A stretch of DNA of 64,000 nt from Streptomyces sp. R41. GTDB taxonomy: Bacteria > Actinomycetota > Actinomycetes > Streptomycetales > Streptomycetaceae. Location: contig NZ_CP163443.1 of the NCBI RefSeq assembly GCF_041053055.1, positions 186,001 through 250,000 of the forward strand, written 5' to 3'. The notes below the pieces were generated by a model, which did no database searches, was not told where the DNA came from, and saw only the letters and a list, made by a program, of their open reading frames with translations. Every line of letters begins with the position of its first letter. Within the stretch, counting starts at the first letter, position 1. This document shows, piece by piece, positions 1 through 8,212 of this stretch. Both the position numbers and the translations under genes were made by a program.

Positions 1-2
1 TG

Positions 3-179
3 CGCAACCTGAAGGACGTCAAGGTGGGCTTGCTGCTGCCTGGTGTCACTTTGGCCACCGGGCCCGATGACGGCTTCCCGATCGAGACGATGCAGCTGAT
101 GCGGTTCAAGGGCGAGCGGTGGTCGCTCTTCGGTGAACCGGTGGACACACGCAAGGAGTTTGGGCCGATCACTCGCTGA
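3..179 (+). CDS. C-terminal end of an ABC-transporter substrate-binding protein (5' partial)
   Basis: The reading frame open from base 3 ends at a TGA at 177-179 and gives 58 residues. The run LLLPGVTLATGPDDGFPIET followed by MQLMRFKGERWSLFGEPV resembles the C-terminal lobe of branched-chain amino-acid-type periplasmic binding proteins (Peripla_BP_6), where a substrate-related phrase is followed by a strand such as RFKGERW. The body of the gene, its signal peptide and any permease partners lie outside the window, so the ligand cannot be judged. It faces the SDR gene convergently. The assignment rests on a short tail only. Confidence 0.5.
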   Translation, partial: RNLKDVKVGLLLPGVTLATGPDDGFPIETMQLMRFKGERWSLFGEPVDTRKEFGPITR

Positions 180-212
180 GGCGTCCGCGCCTCTCACTCA
201 CTGAGGCGTCCG
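171..212. repeat. 17-bp direct repeat over the stop codon of the binding-protein gene
   Basis: ACTCGCTGAGGCGTCCG at 171-187 recurs as ACTCACTGAGGCGTCCG at 196-212, with one mismatch and a 25-bp period. The first copy contains the TGA stop. It looks like a recent short tandem duplication; no function is implied. Confidence 0.6.
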
Positions 213-368
213 GGCCGGTCGCTCACAGCGGTGCGGGCGGGCAATCGTTCCCGGGGGGCCCGCCACCGTCCGGACCGTCCCGGAAAGGACGGCCGAGCGC
301 AGGCGCGGGGACCGGCCGGCCGGTCCTCGGCGGCAGACAACGGGAGGGGCCGCCGAGTGCGTACGTGG

Positions 369-402
369 GTCGGCCGCCACCCGGGTCCGGGTGGCGGCCG
401 AC
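369..402. terminator. Perfect GC-rich hairpin, probable bidirectional terminator
   Basis: GTCGGCCGCCACCCGG at 369-384 is exactly complementary to CCGGGTGGCGGCCGAC at 387-402, leaving a 2-base centre. It lies between two converging genes (stops at 179 and 491) and has no T-run, as is usual for Streptomyces terminators. The rest of 213-490 holds no supportable gene. Confidence 0.7.
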
Positions 403-490
403 TCGTGGACGCACAGCTCTCTCTTCCCCGCTCCCCCGCCCGGCAGGTGCCGAGGCACCCCCGGGTCAGCACGAATTGCCGCCGGCGTCC

Positions 491-1297
491 TCAGACGCCG
501 ACAGGTTTGCCCGGGCCGGGCACGTTGCGGAAGCGGAACGGCTCCGGCTCGCGCCCGGCCTGGATGAACCAGCACTCCCCGGTGCCGTCACCGGTGACGA
601 TCCGCAGCACCGTGTCCGCCACCACATGAGCCGGGATCACCGGCAGTTGCTGCTCGGAGAGCATGTCGCGCAGCGGGTCGATGATCCGTGACTCGGCGAA
701 CCCCGGGCAGACCGCGTTGAAGCGCACGTTGTCCGGGGCGAGGGCCGGTCCCAAGGAGCGTGCGAGTCCTACCACCGCATGCTTGTTGGCCGCATACAGC
801 GGATCGAACGGCACCGCCGCCAGGCCCGCCAGGGACGCGGTCGCCACGATCGCCCCTCCGCCACGGGCCCGCAGCGCCGGCAGCACCGCATGCGTGCCGA
901 AGACGACACCGTCGAGGTTGGCGCCCATCGCCCGGCGGTAGCGCGCCGGGTCGAAGTCCTCGCCGACGCCGCATCCGGTCGCCACGCCCGCGTTCAGGAA
1001 CGCGATGTCGACACCGCCGTATTGCTCCTGAGTGAAGTCCACCAGCGCACGGTTGGCGTCGAGGTCGGAGACGTCACAGGCGCGGAAGTGGCCACCGACC
1101 ATGTCGGCCACCTCCCGGCCGCCCCGCGCGTCGAGGTCCGCGACAACCACGCGCGCCCCCGCCTGCGCCAACGCCATCGCCGTGGCCCGGCCCAGTCCGC
1201 CGGCACCGCCGGTGACGATCGCCACCTTGCCGCGGAGCGCGGCGTTGTCGGTCTGCTCTTCCCGTGCGGCGGTAGCCCTGCTCTCGGCGGCGGTCAT
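491..1297 (-). CDS. SDR-family NAD(P)-dependent oxidoreductase
   Basis: This 268-aa classical short-chain dehydrogenase has the Rossmann motif VTGGAGGLG near residue 27, the NAG motif (FLNAG), a catalytic Ser in VATASLAG and the YxxxK pair in YAANK. The ATG at 1297 overlaps the TGA of the upstream gene (ATGA), so translation is coupled to the MDR oxidoreductase. The frame is open much further upstream, but that extension would lie inside the neighbouring gene and has no family similarity. It probably oxidises or reduces a hydroxy/keto substrate in the same pathway as its partner; the substrate is unknown. Confidence 0.9.
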   Translation of the reverse strand: MTAAESRATAAREEQTDNAALRGKVAIVTGGAGGLGRATAMALAQAGARVVVADLDARGGREVADMVGGHFRACDVSDLDANRALVDFTQEQYGGVDIAFLNAGVATGCGVGEDFDPARYRRAMGANLDGVVFGTHAVLPALRARGGGAIVATASLAGLAAVPFDPLYAANKHAVVGLARSLGPALAPDNVRFNAVCPGFAESRIIDPLRDMLSEQQLPVIPAHVVADTVLRIVTGDGTGECWFIQAGREPEPFRFRNVPGPGKPVGV

Positions 1298-2301
1298 GCC
1301 AGCTCGAGCACGAGCTTGCCGACGTTCTCGCCGCGGAAGAGCATCTGCAGCGTCTCGGGGAATTCGTCCACGGTCCCCCTCACCACATGTTCTTTGACCT
1401 TGATGCGGCCGTCGCCGATCCAGGCGGAGATCTCCTGCGCGGCCTGCGCGTAGCGCTTGGCGTAGTCGAAGACGACGAAGCCCTCCATGCGGGCGCGACG
1501 CACCAGCAGTGTGAGGTAGTTCGAGGGGCCCTTGACCGGCGTGGCGTTGTTGTACTGACTGATCGCGCCGCAGACCACGACGCGCGCGTGCATCGCCAGC
1601 CGGGTCAGGGCGGCGTCGAGGATGTCTCCTCCCACGTTGTCGAAGTAGACGTCGATGCCGTCCGGGGCGTGTTCGCGCAGCGCCTTCCTGACGTCGTCGG
1701 CGCGGTAGTCGATGGCCACGTCGAAGCCCAGCTCGTCGGTGAGCAACGCGCACTTCTCGGGCCCGCCGGCGATGCCCACGACCCGGCAGCCCTTGGCCTT
1801 CGCGATCTGCCCCACCATGGTGCCGACCGCGCCGGCCGCCCCCGACACCACGACGGTCTCGCCGTCCTTGAGCGCCCCGACGTCCAGCAGGCCGAAGTAG
1901 GCGGTCATGCCGGGCATGCCCAGCGCCCCGAGATACGTCGAGGGCGGAGCGAGGGAGGTGTCGATCTTCAGGGCGCCTCTGCCGTCGGAGACCACGTACT
2001 CCTGGACGCCGAACGTGCCGACCACGTGATCACCCGGCTGGAAGCCGGGGTGGTTGGATGCGGTGACCTCGATGACCGATCCGGCGCGCATCACCTCACC
2101 GATGCCCACCGGAGGCAGGTAGGAGGGGCGGTCGTCCAGCCAGCCCCGCATGGCCGGGTCCAGCGAGATGACCCGCGTCCGGCCCGCGAACCGGCCAGGT
2201 CCGGGATCCTCCACGGGTCCCGAGACGTGCTCCCAGTCATCGGGTTTCACCTGGCCCACGGGGCGGGCTGCCAGACGGATCTGGCGGTTGGTCGCAGACA
2301 T
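1294..2301 (-). CDS. NADP-dependent MDR oxidoreductase (leukotriene B4 dehydrogenase/CurA type)
   Basis: The protein is 335 aa, the usual length for zinc-free medium-chain reductases that reduce enone double bonds. The nucleotide-binding motif SGAAGAVGTMVGQ, the upstream GMPGMTAYFGL motif and the YNNATPVKGPSNY segment are typical of the prostaglandin reductase/CurA group. Zinc-ligand cysteines are absent. An AGGAGG ribosome site stands 5 bases before the ATG at 2301. The gene heads a two-gene unit with the SDR and follows a TetR gene on the same strand, with a palindromic operator candidate at 2336-2352. Substrate unknown; probably an alpha,beta-unsaturated carbonyl. Confidence 0.88.
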   Translation of the reverse strand: MSATNRQIRLAARPVGQVKPDDWEHVSGPVEDPGPGRFAGRTRVISLDPAMRGWLDDRPSYLPPVGIGEVMRAGSVIEVTASNHPGFQPGDHVVGTFGVQEYVVSDGRGALKIDTSLAPPSTYLGALGMPGMTAYFGLLDVGALKDGETVVVSGAAGAVGTMVGQIAKAKGCRVVGIAGGPEKCALLTDELGFDVAIDYRADDVRKALREHAPDGIDVYFDNVGGDILDAALTRLAMHARVVVCGAISQYNNATPVKGPSNYLTLLVRRARMEGFVVFDYAKRYAQAAQEISAWIGDGRIKVKEHVVRGTVDEFPETLQMLFRGENVGKLVLELA

Positions 2302-2335
2302 CACGCCTCCTGTTGTTCGCGGCTCCAGGCGAGGG

Positions 2336-2352
2336 TACCGACCAGTAGGTAT
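2336..2352. promoter_or_regulatory. TetR-type operator candidate before the MDR/SDR pair
   Basis: TACCGACCAGTAGGTAT is an imperfect palindrome (TACCgAC-CA-GTaGGTA) 35 bases upstream of the MDR start. A nearly identical site, TTCCGACCAGTCGGTAT, lies at 4619-4635 before the DUF485/symporter operon. The adjacent TetR gene is the obvious candidate binder; this is inferred from position and symmetry only. Confidence 0.45.
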
Positions 2353-2528
2353 GTCAGGGGCCGTGATGTTCACCACACGCCGCCCCCTGCCCTCGGGGGA
2401 CCGCCGGCGCACGCGGGTCCGGACAGGTCCCGGCGTCCGGCCACAGCCACGGCGAGAGGTCTACGGCAAGTACCAGTCGGCCATCTGCAGACCCGGCAGC
2501 CCGGCGCAGGTGCGCAGCGCCGTGCGAA

Positions 2529-3281
2529 TCAGCTGGCTGGCCGGACCGGTCGGCGAGTCGGGGTCGACTGCTCGGCCTGGTCCTTCCGGTCTCGCCCCTG
2601 GAGCAGTCGTGCGGTCTGGTCGGACACCGGCGCGGCCAGCAGTGCGGTGACCAGGTCGACCAGTCGGCTGGTGAACAACCGGTCGTCCCTGCGGGGGCGG
2701 GCGGCGGCCCGGGCGGCGAGTTCGGCGTGACAGAAGCGCATGGCGGTGAAGCGGGTGTGCAGGACCGCCGTCGACTCGGGAGCGAGCAGAGGCTCCACCA
2801 GGCGCCGCCACGGGTAGATGCTCGACCCCTCCGTCACGACGACTTCGACCAGGGGTTCCGGGCGGTTGAGGAGTTCGGCCACGATCTGCAGGAACTCGCG
2901 GCCGCCGTCGGGATCGGCGAGCTTCGCGGCCGCCGGCAGCACCAGTGCGGTGGCGAGGGAGCGGAGATCGGCCGTCCCGCTGTCCTCGTACTGCTGCAGT
3001 AGCGCCTCCCGGCCGGCGTCCACCGCGGGAAGGTGTTTGTCGAGCACGGCCCGCAGCAGACCCGCCCGATCGCCGAAGTGGTACTGCAGGGCCATCGCGT
3101 TGCGCTGGCCGGCGGCCCGCTTGATCTCGTTGAGCGAGACCCCGTCGACACCCTTCACCGCGAACAACTGCTCGGCGGCCCGGATGAGGGTGCCGCGAGT
3201 GTCACTGGCCTTCCGGCCCCGAGGCGACGCGGTGGCCCCCGTCTCATGTGCTGTCACGGATGCCCATGCTACCTTCAGCAT
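2529..3281 (-). CDS. TetR/AcrR-family transcriptional regulator
   Basis: The N-terminal helix-turn-helix reads TRGTLIRAAEQLFAVKGVDG then VSLNEIKRAAGQRNAMALQY and HFGDRAGLLRAV, the classic TetR signature. The C-terminal half is a variable ligand domain. From ATG 3281 the product is 250 aa; a GTG at 3257 is an alternative start and neither has a strong ribosome site. A near-palindrome at 3289-3304 sits directly upstream. The gene diverges from the zinc alcohol dehydrogenase and precedes the MDR/SDR genes on the same strand, so it may control both. The ligand is unknown. Confidence 0.88.
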   Translation of the reverse strand: MLKVAWASVTAHETGATASPRGRKASDTRGTLIRAAEQLFAVKGVDGVSLNEIKRAAGQRNAMALQYHFGDRAGLLRAVLDKHLPAVDAGREALLQQYEDSGTADLRSLATALVLPAAAKLADPDGGREFLQIVAELLNRPEPLVEVVVTEGSSIYPWRRLVEPLLAPESTAVLHTRFTAMRFCHAELAARAAARPRRDDRLFTSRLVDLVTALLAAPVSDQTARLLQGRDRKDQAEQSTPTRRPVRPAS

Positions 3282-3288
3282 GCCAAAG

Positions 3289-3304
3289 TAATACGCTCGC
3301 ATTA
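3289..3304. promoter_or_regulatory. Near-palindrome in the TetR/alcohol-dehydrogenase divergent region
   Basis: TAATACGCTCGCATTA has matching outer arms (TAAT/ATTA) and CG/CG pairs, and is AT-rich for this DNA. It lies 8 bases upstream of the TetR ATG at 3281, where an autoregulatory site would be expected. Confidence 0.35.
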
Positions 3305-3439
3305 ATAATTGATCCGGGCGCCTCTTGACGTGCCGTGCGAACCCCGGGAATTCCGCGACCGGGCCCGAGGCCATGCGCTTCGCCACTCCGGCGCCCTCGC
3401 TCGCACGGACGCCACCCTGCGCCTGGACGGAGGAATCCA

Positions 3440-4492
3440 GTGAAGGCACTGACCTACCGCGGCCCCCACGACATCCGCTACGGGGACGTCCCCGACCCGG
3501 CCGTCACCAGCACCACCGACGCGGTCGTCCAGGTCACCACCGCCGGTATCTGCGGCAGCGACCTGCACATCTACGGTGGCAACGGGTTCAGCCCCGACGT
3601 CGGCTACACCCCGGGACACGAATGCGTCGGCGTGGTCGTCGAAACGGGCAGCCAGGTCACCCGCTTCAAGCCCGGCGACCGGGTCCTGGTTCCCGCCTCG
3701 GCCGGCTGCACCCTGTGCAGAACCTGCGCGAGGGGGCTCACCGCCAGGTGCGAGCGCGCCCAAGCCCCGACGGATCTGTGCTACGGCGTGAGTCCGCAAC
3801 TTCCGGGCAGTCAGGCCCAGGCCCTGGCTGTGCCGCATGCCGACGTCAACCTGGTGCACCTGCCCGAAGGCATCTCCGACGAAGCCGCCATCGTCCTGAC
3901 GGACAACGCCCCCACGGCCTGGTACGGCTGCCGCCGCGCCCGCATCCAGCCCGGTGAAACGGTCCTGGTCATCGGTCTGGGCCCGGTCGGCCTCATGGCC
4001 GCGCAATCGGCCTTCGCGATGGGTGCCGCCCGCGTGCTGGGCGCGGACCTGGTCGCGGAGCGCCGCGCCTTCGCCGCCACCCTCGGCGTCGAGCCGGTCG
4101 AGGGCGAGGACGCACGGGCGGCCATACGGGAGATGACCGCGGGACGCGGACCGGATGCCGTGGTCGAGGCCGTGGGCTCGGACGCCACCATCGAACTCGC
4201 CCTCAAAGCCGTCCGGCAGGCAGGACGCGTCAGCGTCATCGGGGTCAGCCACAACAAGGCCTTCCCCTTCCACATGGGGCTGGCCCAGATCAAGGAGCTG
4301 GAGTTCGCCATCGGCCTGTGCTCAATCCATTACGAACTCCCCACCCTGATCCCCCTCGCCCAGGCCGGCCGCATCACGCCGGAGGTCGTCGTTTCCCACC
4401 GCTTCGCCCTCTCCCAGGGTCCCGCGGCGTACGAACTGTTCAACAGCCGCGCCGACGGTGTCCGCAAGATCCTTCTCGACCCTGCCCGTTGA
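3440..4492 (+). CDS. Zinc-dependent alcohol/polyol dehydrogenase (MDR superfamily)
   Basis: The product is 350 aa. The catalytic-zinc region is AGICGSDLHIYGG with GHECVG downstream. The structural-zinc loop CTLCRTCARGLTARC carries four cysteines, and the Rossmann motif is GLGPVGLMAAQ. The GTG start at 3440 is fixed by GGAGG at 3429-3433, and similarity begins immediately (MKALTYRGPHDIRYGDVPDP). The enzyme should oxidise an alcohol or polyol with NAD(P). It stands alone on the plus strand, divergent from the TetR gene, and may be part of that regulon. Confidence 0.88.
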   Translation: MKALTYRGPHDIRYGDVPDPAVTSTTDAVVQVTTAGICGSDLHIYGGNGFSPDVGYTPGHECVGVVVETGSQVTRFKPGDRVLVPASAGCTLCRTCARGLTARCERAQAPTDLCYGVSPQLPGSQAQALAVPHADVNLVHLPEGISDEAAIVLTDNAPTAWYGCRRARIQPGETVLVIGLGPVGLMAAQSAFAMGAARVLGADLVAERRAFAATLGVEPVEGEDARAAIREMTAGRGPDAVVEAVGSDATIELALKAVRQAGRVSVIGVSHNKAFPFHMGLAQIKELEFAIGLCSIHYELPTLIPLAQAGRITPEVVVSHRFALSQGPAAYELFNSRADGVRKILLDPAR

Positions 4493-4617
4493 TCCAAGTT
4501 CGCCGGTCTCCCCTCGAGGGCACAGACCGGATCCGTACCCCCGTCGGACATCGGCAGATCACCGCCGACCTGATGTGCATCGAGCCCGAAACGTGACGTG
4601 CGGCTGGCTTACCAGGC

Positions 4618-4635
4618 ATTCCGACCAGTCGGTAT
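4618..4635. promoter_or_regulatory. Palindromic operator inside the DUF485/symporter promoter
   Basis: ATTCCGACCAGTCGGTAT contains the perfect inverted repeat CCGAC-CA-GTCGG. Plausible promoter boxes flank it: TTACCA upstream and TATCGT downstream, 18 bases apart. It matches the 2336 site at 14 of 16 bases, suggesting one repressor for both units. Confidence 0.45.
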
Positions 4636-4701
4636 CGTGCGCCGCCGCACCCGTTCTTTTGAGCTCCTCCACTGCTCCGAGCCGCACTGGAAGGCCACGC
4701 G

Positions 4702-5226
4702 ATGACATACGCCGACGACAATCGGTACCCGCAATCAGCCCCGACGGGATGGCCGCAGCGGCGGACCGAGCCCTATGGGCATGCCCCTCGGCACAAGTCG
4801 TACGAGCGGAATCCGGATCCGTGGCAGGACGACGCGTACGGATACGACGCCTCCTCCTTCGACGCGTACGGGGCATACGGGCAGAGCCCCGTGCACGAGC
4901 AGTACGCGCACGAGACCCGTCCGCCCGGTGCCGACCTCACCGCCCTCCGCTCGGCCTACCGCCTGCTCCGCCGGGTCTCCACTCTCACGGCGCTGGGCTC
5001 CTTCGTGGTGTACGTGGTGCTGTCCTGCGCCGCTGCGGACCTGATGGGGTCCAAGATCGCCGGGGAGCTGAGTCTGGGAATGGCCCTGGGGGTCCTCCAG
5101 CTCGTCGTCACCTTCGCGGCCGTCTTCTGGTACGGACGCAGCGCACAACGCTCGGTGGACCCGCTGGCGCGGGTCGTCAGGGAACGGTCGGTCAGGGCGC
5201 GCCGGGATGCCGGGGTGGCGAGATGA
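4702..5226 (+). CDS. DUF485-domain membrane protein, partner of the SSS symporter
   Basis: The 174-aa product has a long Tyr/Gly/Asp-rich N-terminal tail (about residues 1-80) and then a DUF485/YjcH-type domain with two membrane segments, near residues 97-117 and 125-145. DUF485 proteins are encoded immediately before acetate or monocarboxylate symporters of the ActP/MctC type. Here the stop overlaps the symporter ATG at 5223, which supports a joint complex in the membrane. The extended tail is longer than in the enterobacterial YjcH. It is probably regulated through the palindrome at 4618-4635. Confidence 0.82.
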   Translation: MTYADDNRYPQSAPTGWPQRRTEPYGHAPRHKSYERNPDPWQDDAYGYDASSFDAYGAYGQSPVHEQYAHETRPPGADLTALRSAYRLLRRVSTLTALGSFVVYVVLSCAAADLMGSKIAGELSLGMALGVLQLVVTFAAVFWYGRSAQRSVDPLARVVRERSVRARRDAGVAR

Positions 5227-6839
5227 ACGACTTCAGCTCCGGGACGCAGGCCACCGTCCTCATCCTGTTCACCGCACTGGTCACCCTCACGCTGCTGATG
5301 TGCGTGATGGCGGGACCGGACCGCGACGACCTGACGAACTTCTACACGGGCTACCTCTCGCTCACCCCGCTCAAGAACGGGCTCGCGATCGCGGGCGACT
5401 ACATCTCCGCGGCCACGGTGTTGAGCACCACCGGCATCATCGCGCTCGCCGGATACGACGGCTACGTCCTGGCGGTCAGCACGGCTCTGTCATTGGTGCT
5501 GCTGATGTTCCTGCTGGCAGAGCCCCTGCGCAACGCCGGCCGATTCACCATGGGCGACGTCCTGGCCCGCAACATGCCGGGGCGGGCCGTGCGTATCGCC
5601 GCCTGCGTGGTGACGCTCTCGGCGACCCTCCCCTTCCTGGTCGTCCAGCTCTCCGGGGCCGGGTCGCTGCTCACCTTCATCCTCAACATCCCGCACGGGG
5701 CGGGCGCCAGGACGACGTGCATCGTCTTCGTCGGCAGCCTGATGATCATTTATGCCGCGATCGGCGGCATGAAGGGCACCGCGCTCATTCAGATGATCAA
5801 GATCGTGCTCCTGCTCGGTACCAGCGCCGCCGTCGCCGTCCTGGTGCTGAACCGCTTCGACTGGAGCCTGGGCGACATGCTGAGGGCCGCCCAGCGCGGC
5901 AGCGGCGCGGGCCCCGCCTTCCTCGAACAGGGCCTGCAACTGGGCACCTCCACCAGCAACCGGCTGGACTTCGTCAGTCTCCAGATCACCGTGATCCTCG
6001 GCGTGGCCTGCCTGCCGCACATCACCATGCGCCTGTACTCCGCGCGGGACGTGCCGGCCGTGCGCCGCTCCATGTCGTGGGCGGTCAGCACGGTCACCAC
6101 GTTCTGCCTGCTCGTGATCATCATGGGTACGGGCGCGGCGGCACTGGTGGGCTCGCGTTACATCACCGCGGCCGACCCGCACGGCAGGACGTCGGTACTC
6201 ATGCTGTCCCGGGTGCTCGGCGGGGACGCCTCCTCCGTCGGCGCGACGGTTCTCTACGCGGCCGTGGCGGGAATGATCTTCATCACCCTGCTGTCGTCGG
6301 TCGCCGGGATGACCCTGGCCGCGGCCTCGTCACTCGCCCACGATCTGTTCGCCCATGCGGCGCGACGGGGACAGGCGGAGCCGCGTACGGAGATGACGGT
6401 GGCGGCGTGGACGAGCGTGGCGGTGGGAACCGTTGCCATCGTTCTCTCCACCCTCGTCCAGAACTGGGACGTCGGGGTGCTGACCACGCTGGCCATCTGC
6501 ATCGGGGCATCGGCGGTCGCGCCCGCGCTGACCTACTCCCTGTTCTGGCGAGGATTCACCCGCACCGGCATGCTCGCCGCCCTGTACGGCGGCGCAGCCT
6601 GCGCGGTGGTGCTGATGATCTTCTCGAAGGCCGTTTCGGGCACGCCGTCGGCCGTCTTCCCGGACGCCGACTTCCACCTGTTCCCCATGCAGTCCACCGG
6701 CATCGTCTCCATCCCGTTCGGCTACCTGGCGGGCTGGCTGGGCAGCCTTCTGGACCACCGGCGCCGCGCCGCCGAGAGCCGCGAGTATCGGCGACTGTAC
6801 GAGGAGAGTGAGGCACGGCTGCTCGCCGCGGCCGAATGA
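5223..6839 (+). CDS. Sodium:solute symporter, ActP/MctC-like monocarboxylate transporter
   Basis: The product is 538 aa with about 13 hydrophobic segments. The N-terminal region NFYTGYLSLTPLKNGLAIAG, then DYISAATVLSTTGIIALAG, is the SSS signature near residues 38-80. The C-terminal tail is charged. An open frame extends upstream, but the ATG at 5223 overlaps the DUF485 stop (ATGA) and starts exactly at the family boundary. Relatives import acetate, propionate or pyruvate with Na+ or H+. The pairing with DUF485 makes a short monocarboxylate the likely cargo. Confidence 0.88.
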   Translation: MNDFSSGTQATVLILFTALVTLTLLMCVMAGPDRDDLTNFYTGYLSLTPLKNGLAIAGDYISAATVLSTTGIIALAGYDGYVLAVSTALSLVLLMFLLAEPLRNAGRFTMGDVLARNMPGRAVRIAACVVTLSATLPFLVVQLSGAGSLLTFILNIPHGAGARTTCIVFVGSLMIIYAAIGGMKGTALIQMIKIVLLLGTSAAVAVLVLNRFDWSLGDMLRAAQRGSGAGPAFLEQGLQLGTSTSNRLDFVSLQITVILGVACLPHITMRLYSARDVPAVRRSMSWAVSTVTTFCLLVIIMGTGAAALVGSRYITAADPHGRTSVLMLSRVLGGDASSVGATVLYAAVAGMIFITLLSSVAGMTLAAASSLAHDLFAHAARRGQAEPRTEMTVAAWTSVAVGTVAIVLSTLVQNWDVGVLTTLAICIGASAVAPALTYSLFWRGFTRTGMLAALYGGAACAVVLMIFSKAVSGTPSAVFPDADFHLFPMQSTGIVSIPFGYLAGWLGSLLDHRRRAAESREYRRLYEESEARLLAAAE

Positions 6840-7195
6840 CCAAGGCGACGGGGGGGGCGCCGTGTCCGGGGACTTCGGCCGCCACGCGGCCACCCTCGAC
6901 CGCAGCCGTCCTCAGCCACCTCCGGCTACGGCAGGGGCACCGTGTCGCCGACGAAGTCCCCCAGGGACCCGGGCGCGCCGCGCGGGCCCCTGGCGCGTCT
7001 ACCCCTTTGACCTGCATCAGGGCACTGGAGTCTGGACAAGCTGACGACCTGTGAGCTGCCTCACCCACCGCGGCGGTTCACACCCACGAACTGCCTGGCC
7101 AGCACCCCTGTTTCACCCCGGGCGACCGCGCGTTGGCCGGATACGTCAATAAACTGTCATTGCAGCCAGTGCGCCACCCGATACAGGCTGTGACC
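6840..7195. other. Intergenic region between symporter and GlxA-like regulator
   Basis: No convincing gene is seen on either strand; the open frames are antisense or out-of-phase and lack ribosome sites. It must hold the symporter terminator and the promoter of the ThDP/KAS III operon. The AT-rich stretch around 7141-7160 is the likeliest promoter zone, but no clear -35/-10 pair is evident. Confidence 0.5.
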
Positions 7196-8212
7196 GTGTC
7201 AGAGAGACGTGTTGTTGTGGTGGTGTACGCGGGCGCGCTGGCCCTGGACATCACCGGACCGATCGAAGTCTTCGATACCGCCAACCGACTCCTTACCGCG
7301 TCGGACGTCCCCTACCGGATCGACTTCGTCTCCGCCGACGCACCACTGGTGCGCATGAGTTCAGGAATGGTGGTGGAAGCCTCGCCGCTGGAGGCGGCGC
7401 AGGGCCCGATCGACACACTCCTCGTGCCGGGCGGCTGGAGTTTGAACAGCGCGCTGCGGGACCGGGCGCTGGTCTCCTGGATCGGCCAGGCAGCGGCCCG
7501 GTCCCGCAGAGTGGCCTCCGTATGCGGCGGATCCTTTCTGCTCGCCGAGGCGGGCCTCCTCGACGGCCGGCGCGCGACCACGCACTGGGCGTACAGCGAA
7601 GCCATGGCCTGTCGCTACCCGGACGTGACGGTGGACGCCGAGCCGATCTTCGTCTGGGACGGCCCCTTCGTGACCTCCGCTGGAGTCTCGACCGGGATCG
7701 ACATGGCGCTGGCCCTGCTGGAGGCCGATCACGGCTCTGCTCTCGCACTGGAGACGGCGCGGTTTCTGGTGCTGTTCCTCAAGCGGCATGGAGGACAAGC
7801 CCAGTTCAGCGCCGTCCTCGACGCCCAGTGGGCCGACCATCCGCCGATCCGGGCAGCACAGGAGTGGATTCTGGAGAACCTGCACAACCCGCTGCCCGTG
7901 GCCGAGATCGCCCAGCAGGCCAACATGAGTCAGCGCAACTTCGCCCGGGTCTTCCGGCGCGAGGTGGGCACGACCCCCGGCCAGTACGTCGAGCGGACAC
8001 GCATCGCCCGCGCACGAGAGCTGCTGGAGACCACCGACCTGACGATCCGTGAGATAGCGCGCCGCTGCGGATTCCCCGCACCGGAGACCTTCTTCCGCTC
8101 CTTCGGACGAACCCTGGGTCTGACCCCGAAGGAGTACCGGCACCGCTTTCAGGTCATCTCGCCATCCGGCCTCATCGACCGGCACTACGAGACCGACAGG
8201 AGCTTCGCATGA
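7196..8212 (+). CDS. GlxA-family AraC-type transcriptional regulator
   Basis: The 338-aa product has an N-terminal DJ-1/PfpI-like domain, starting VVVVVYAGALALDITGPIEV and with the nucleophile-elbow-like SVCGGSFLLAEAG. The C-terminal AraC DNA-binding domain ends in CGFPAPETFFRSFGRTLG. Start candidates are GTG 7196 and GTG 7190; similarity begins at once. The stop overlaps the ATG of the ThDP enzyme at 8209, so the regulator is the first gene of the operon it presumably controls. GlxA-type regulators sense small metabolites, so autoregulated induction by a pathway compound is plausible. Confidence 0.88.
   Translation: MSERRVVVVVYAGALALDITGPIEVFDTANRLLTASDVPYRIDFVSADAPLVRMSSGMVVEASPLEAAQGPIDTLLVPGGWSLNSALRDRALVSWIGQAAARSRRVASVCGGSFLLAEAGLLDGRRATTHWAYSEAMACRYPDVTVDAEPIFVWDGPFVTSAGVSTGIDMALALLEADHGSALALETARFLVLFLKRHGGQAQFSAVLDAQWADHPPIRAAQEWILENLHNPLPVAEIAQQANMSQRNFARVFRREVGTTPGQYVERTRIARARELLETTDLTIREIARRCGFPAPETFFRSFGRTLGLTPKEYRHRFQVISPSGLIDRHYETDRSFA

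Noticed and set aside
491..1753. Long minus-strand frame fusing extra N-terminal sequence to the SDR
   Set aside because: The extension is antiparallel-frame sequence inside the MDR oxidoreductase gene. The SDR fold starts at ATG 1297, which overlaps the upstream stop.
4458..5222. Open frame extending the symporter upstream by 255 codons
   Set aside because: It overlaps the DUF485 gene in another frame and has no similarity. The symporter starts at ATG 5223.
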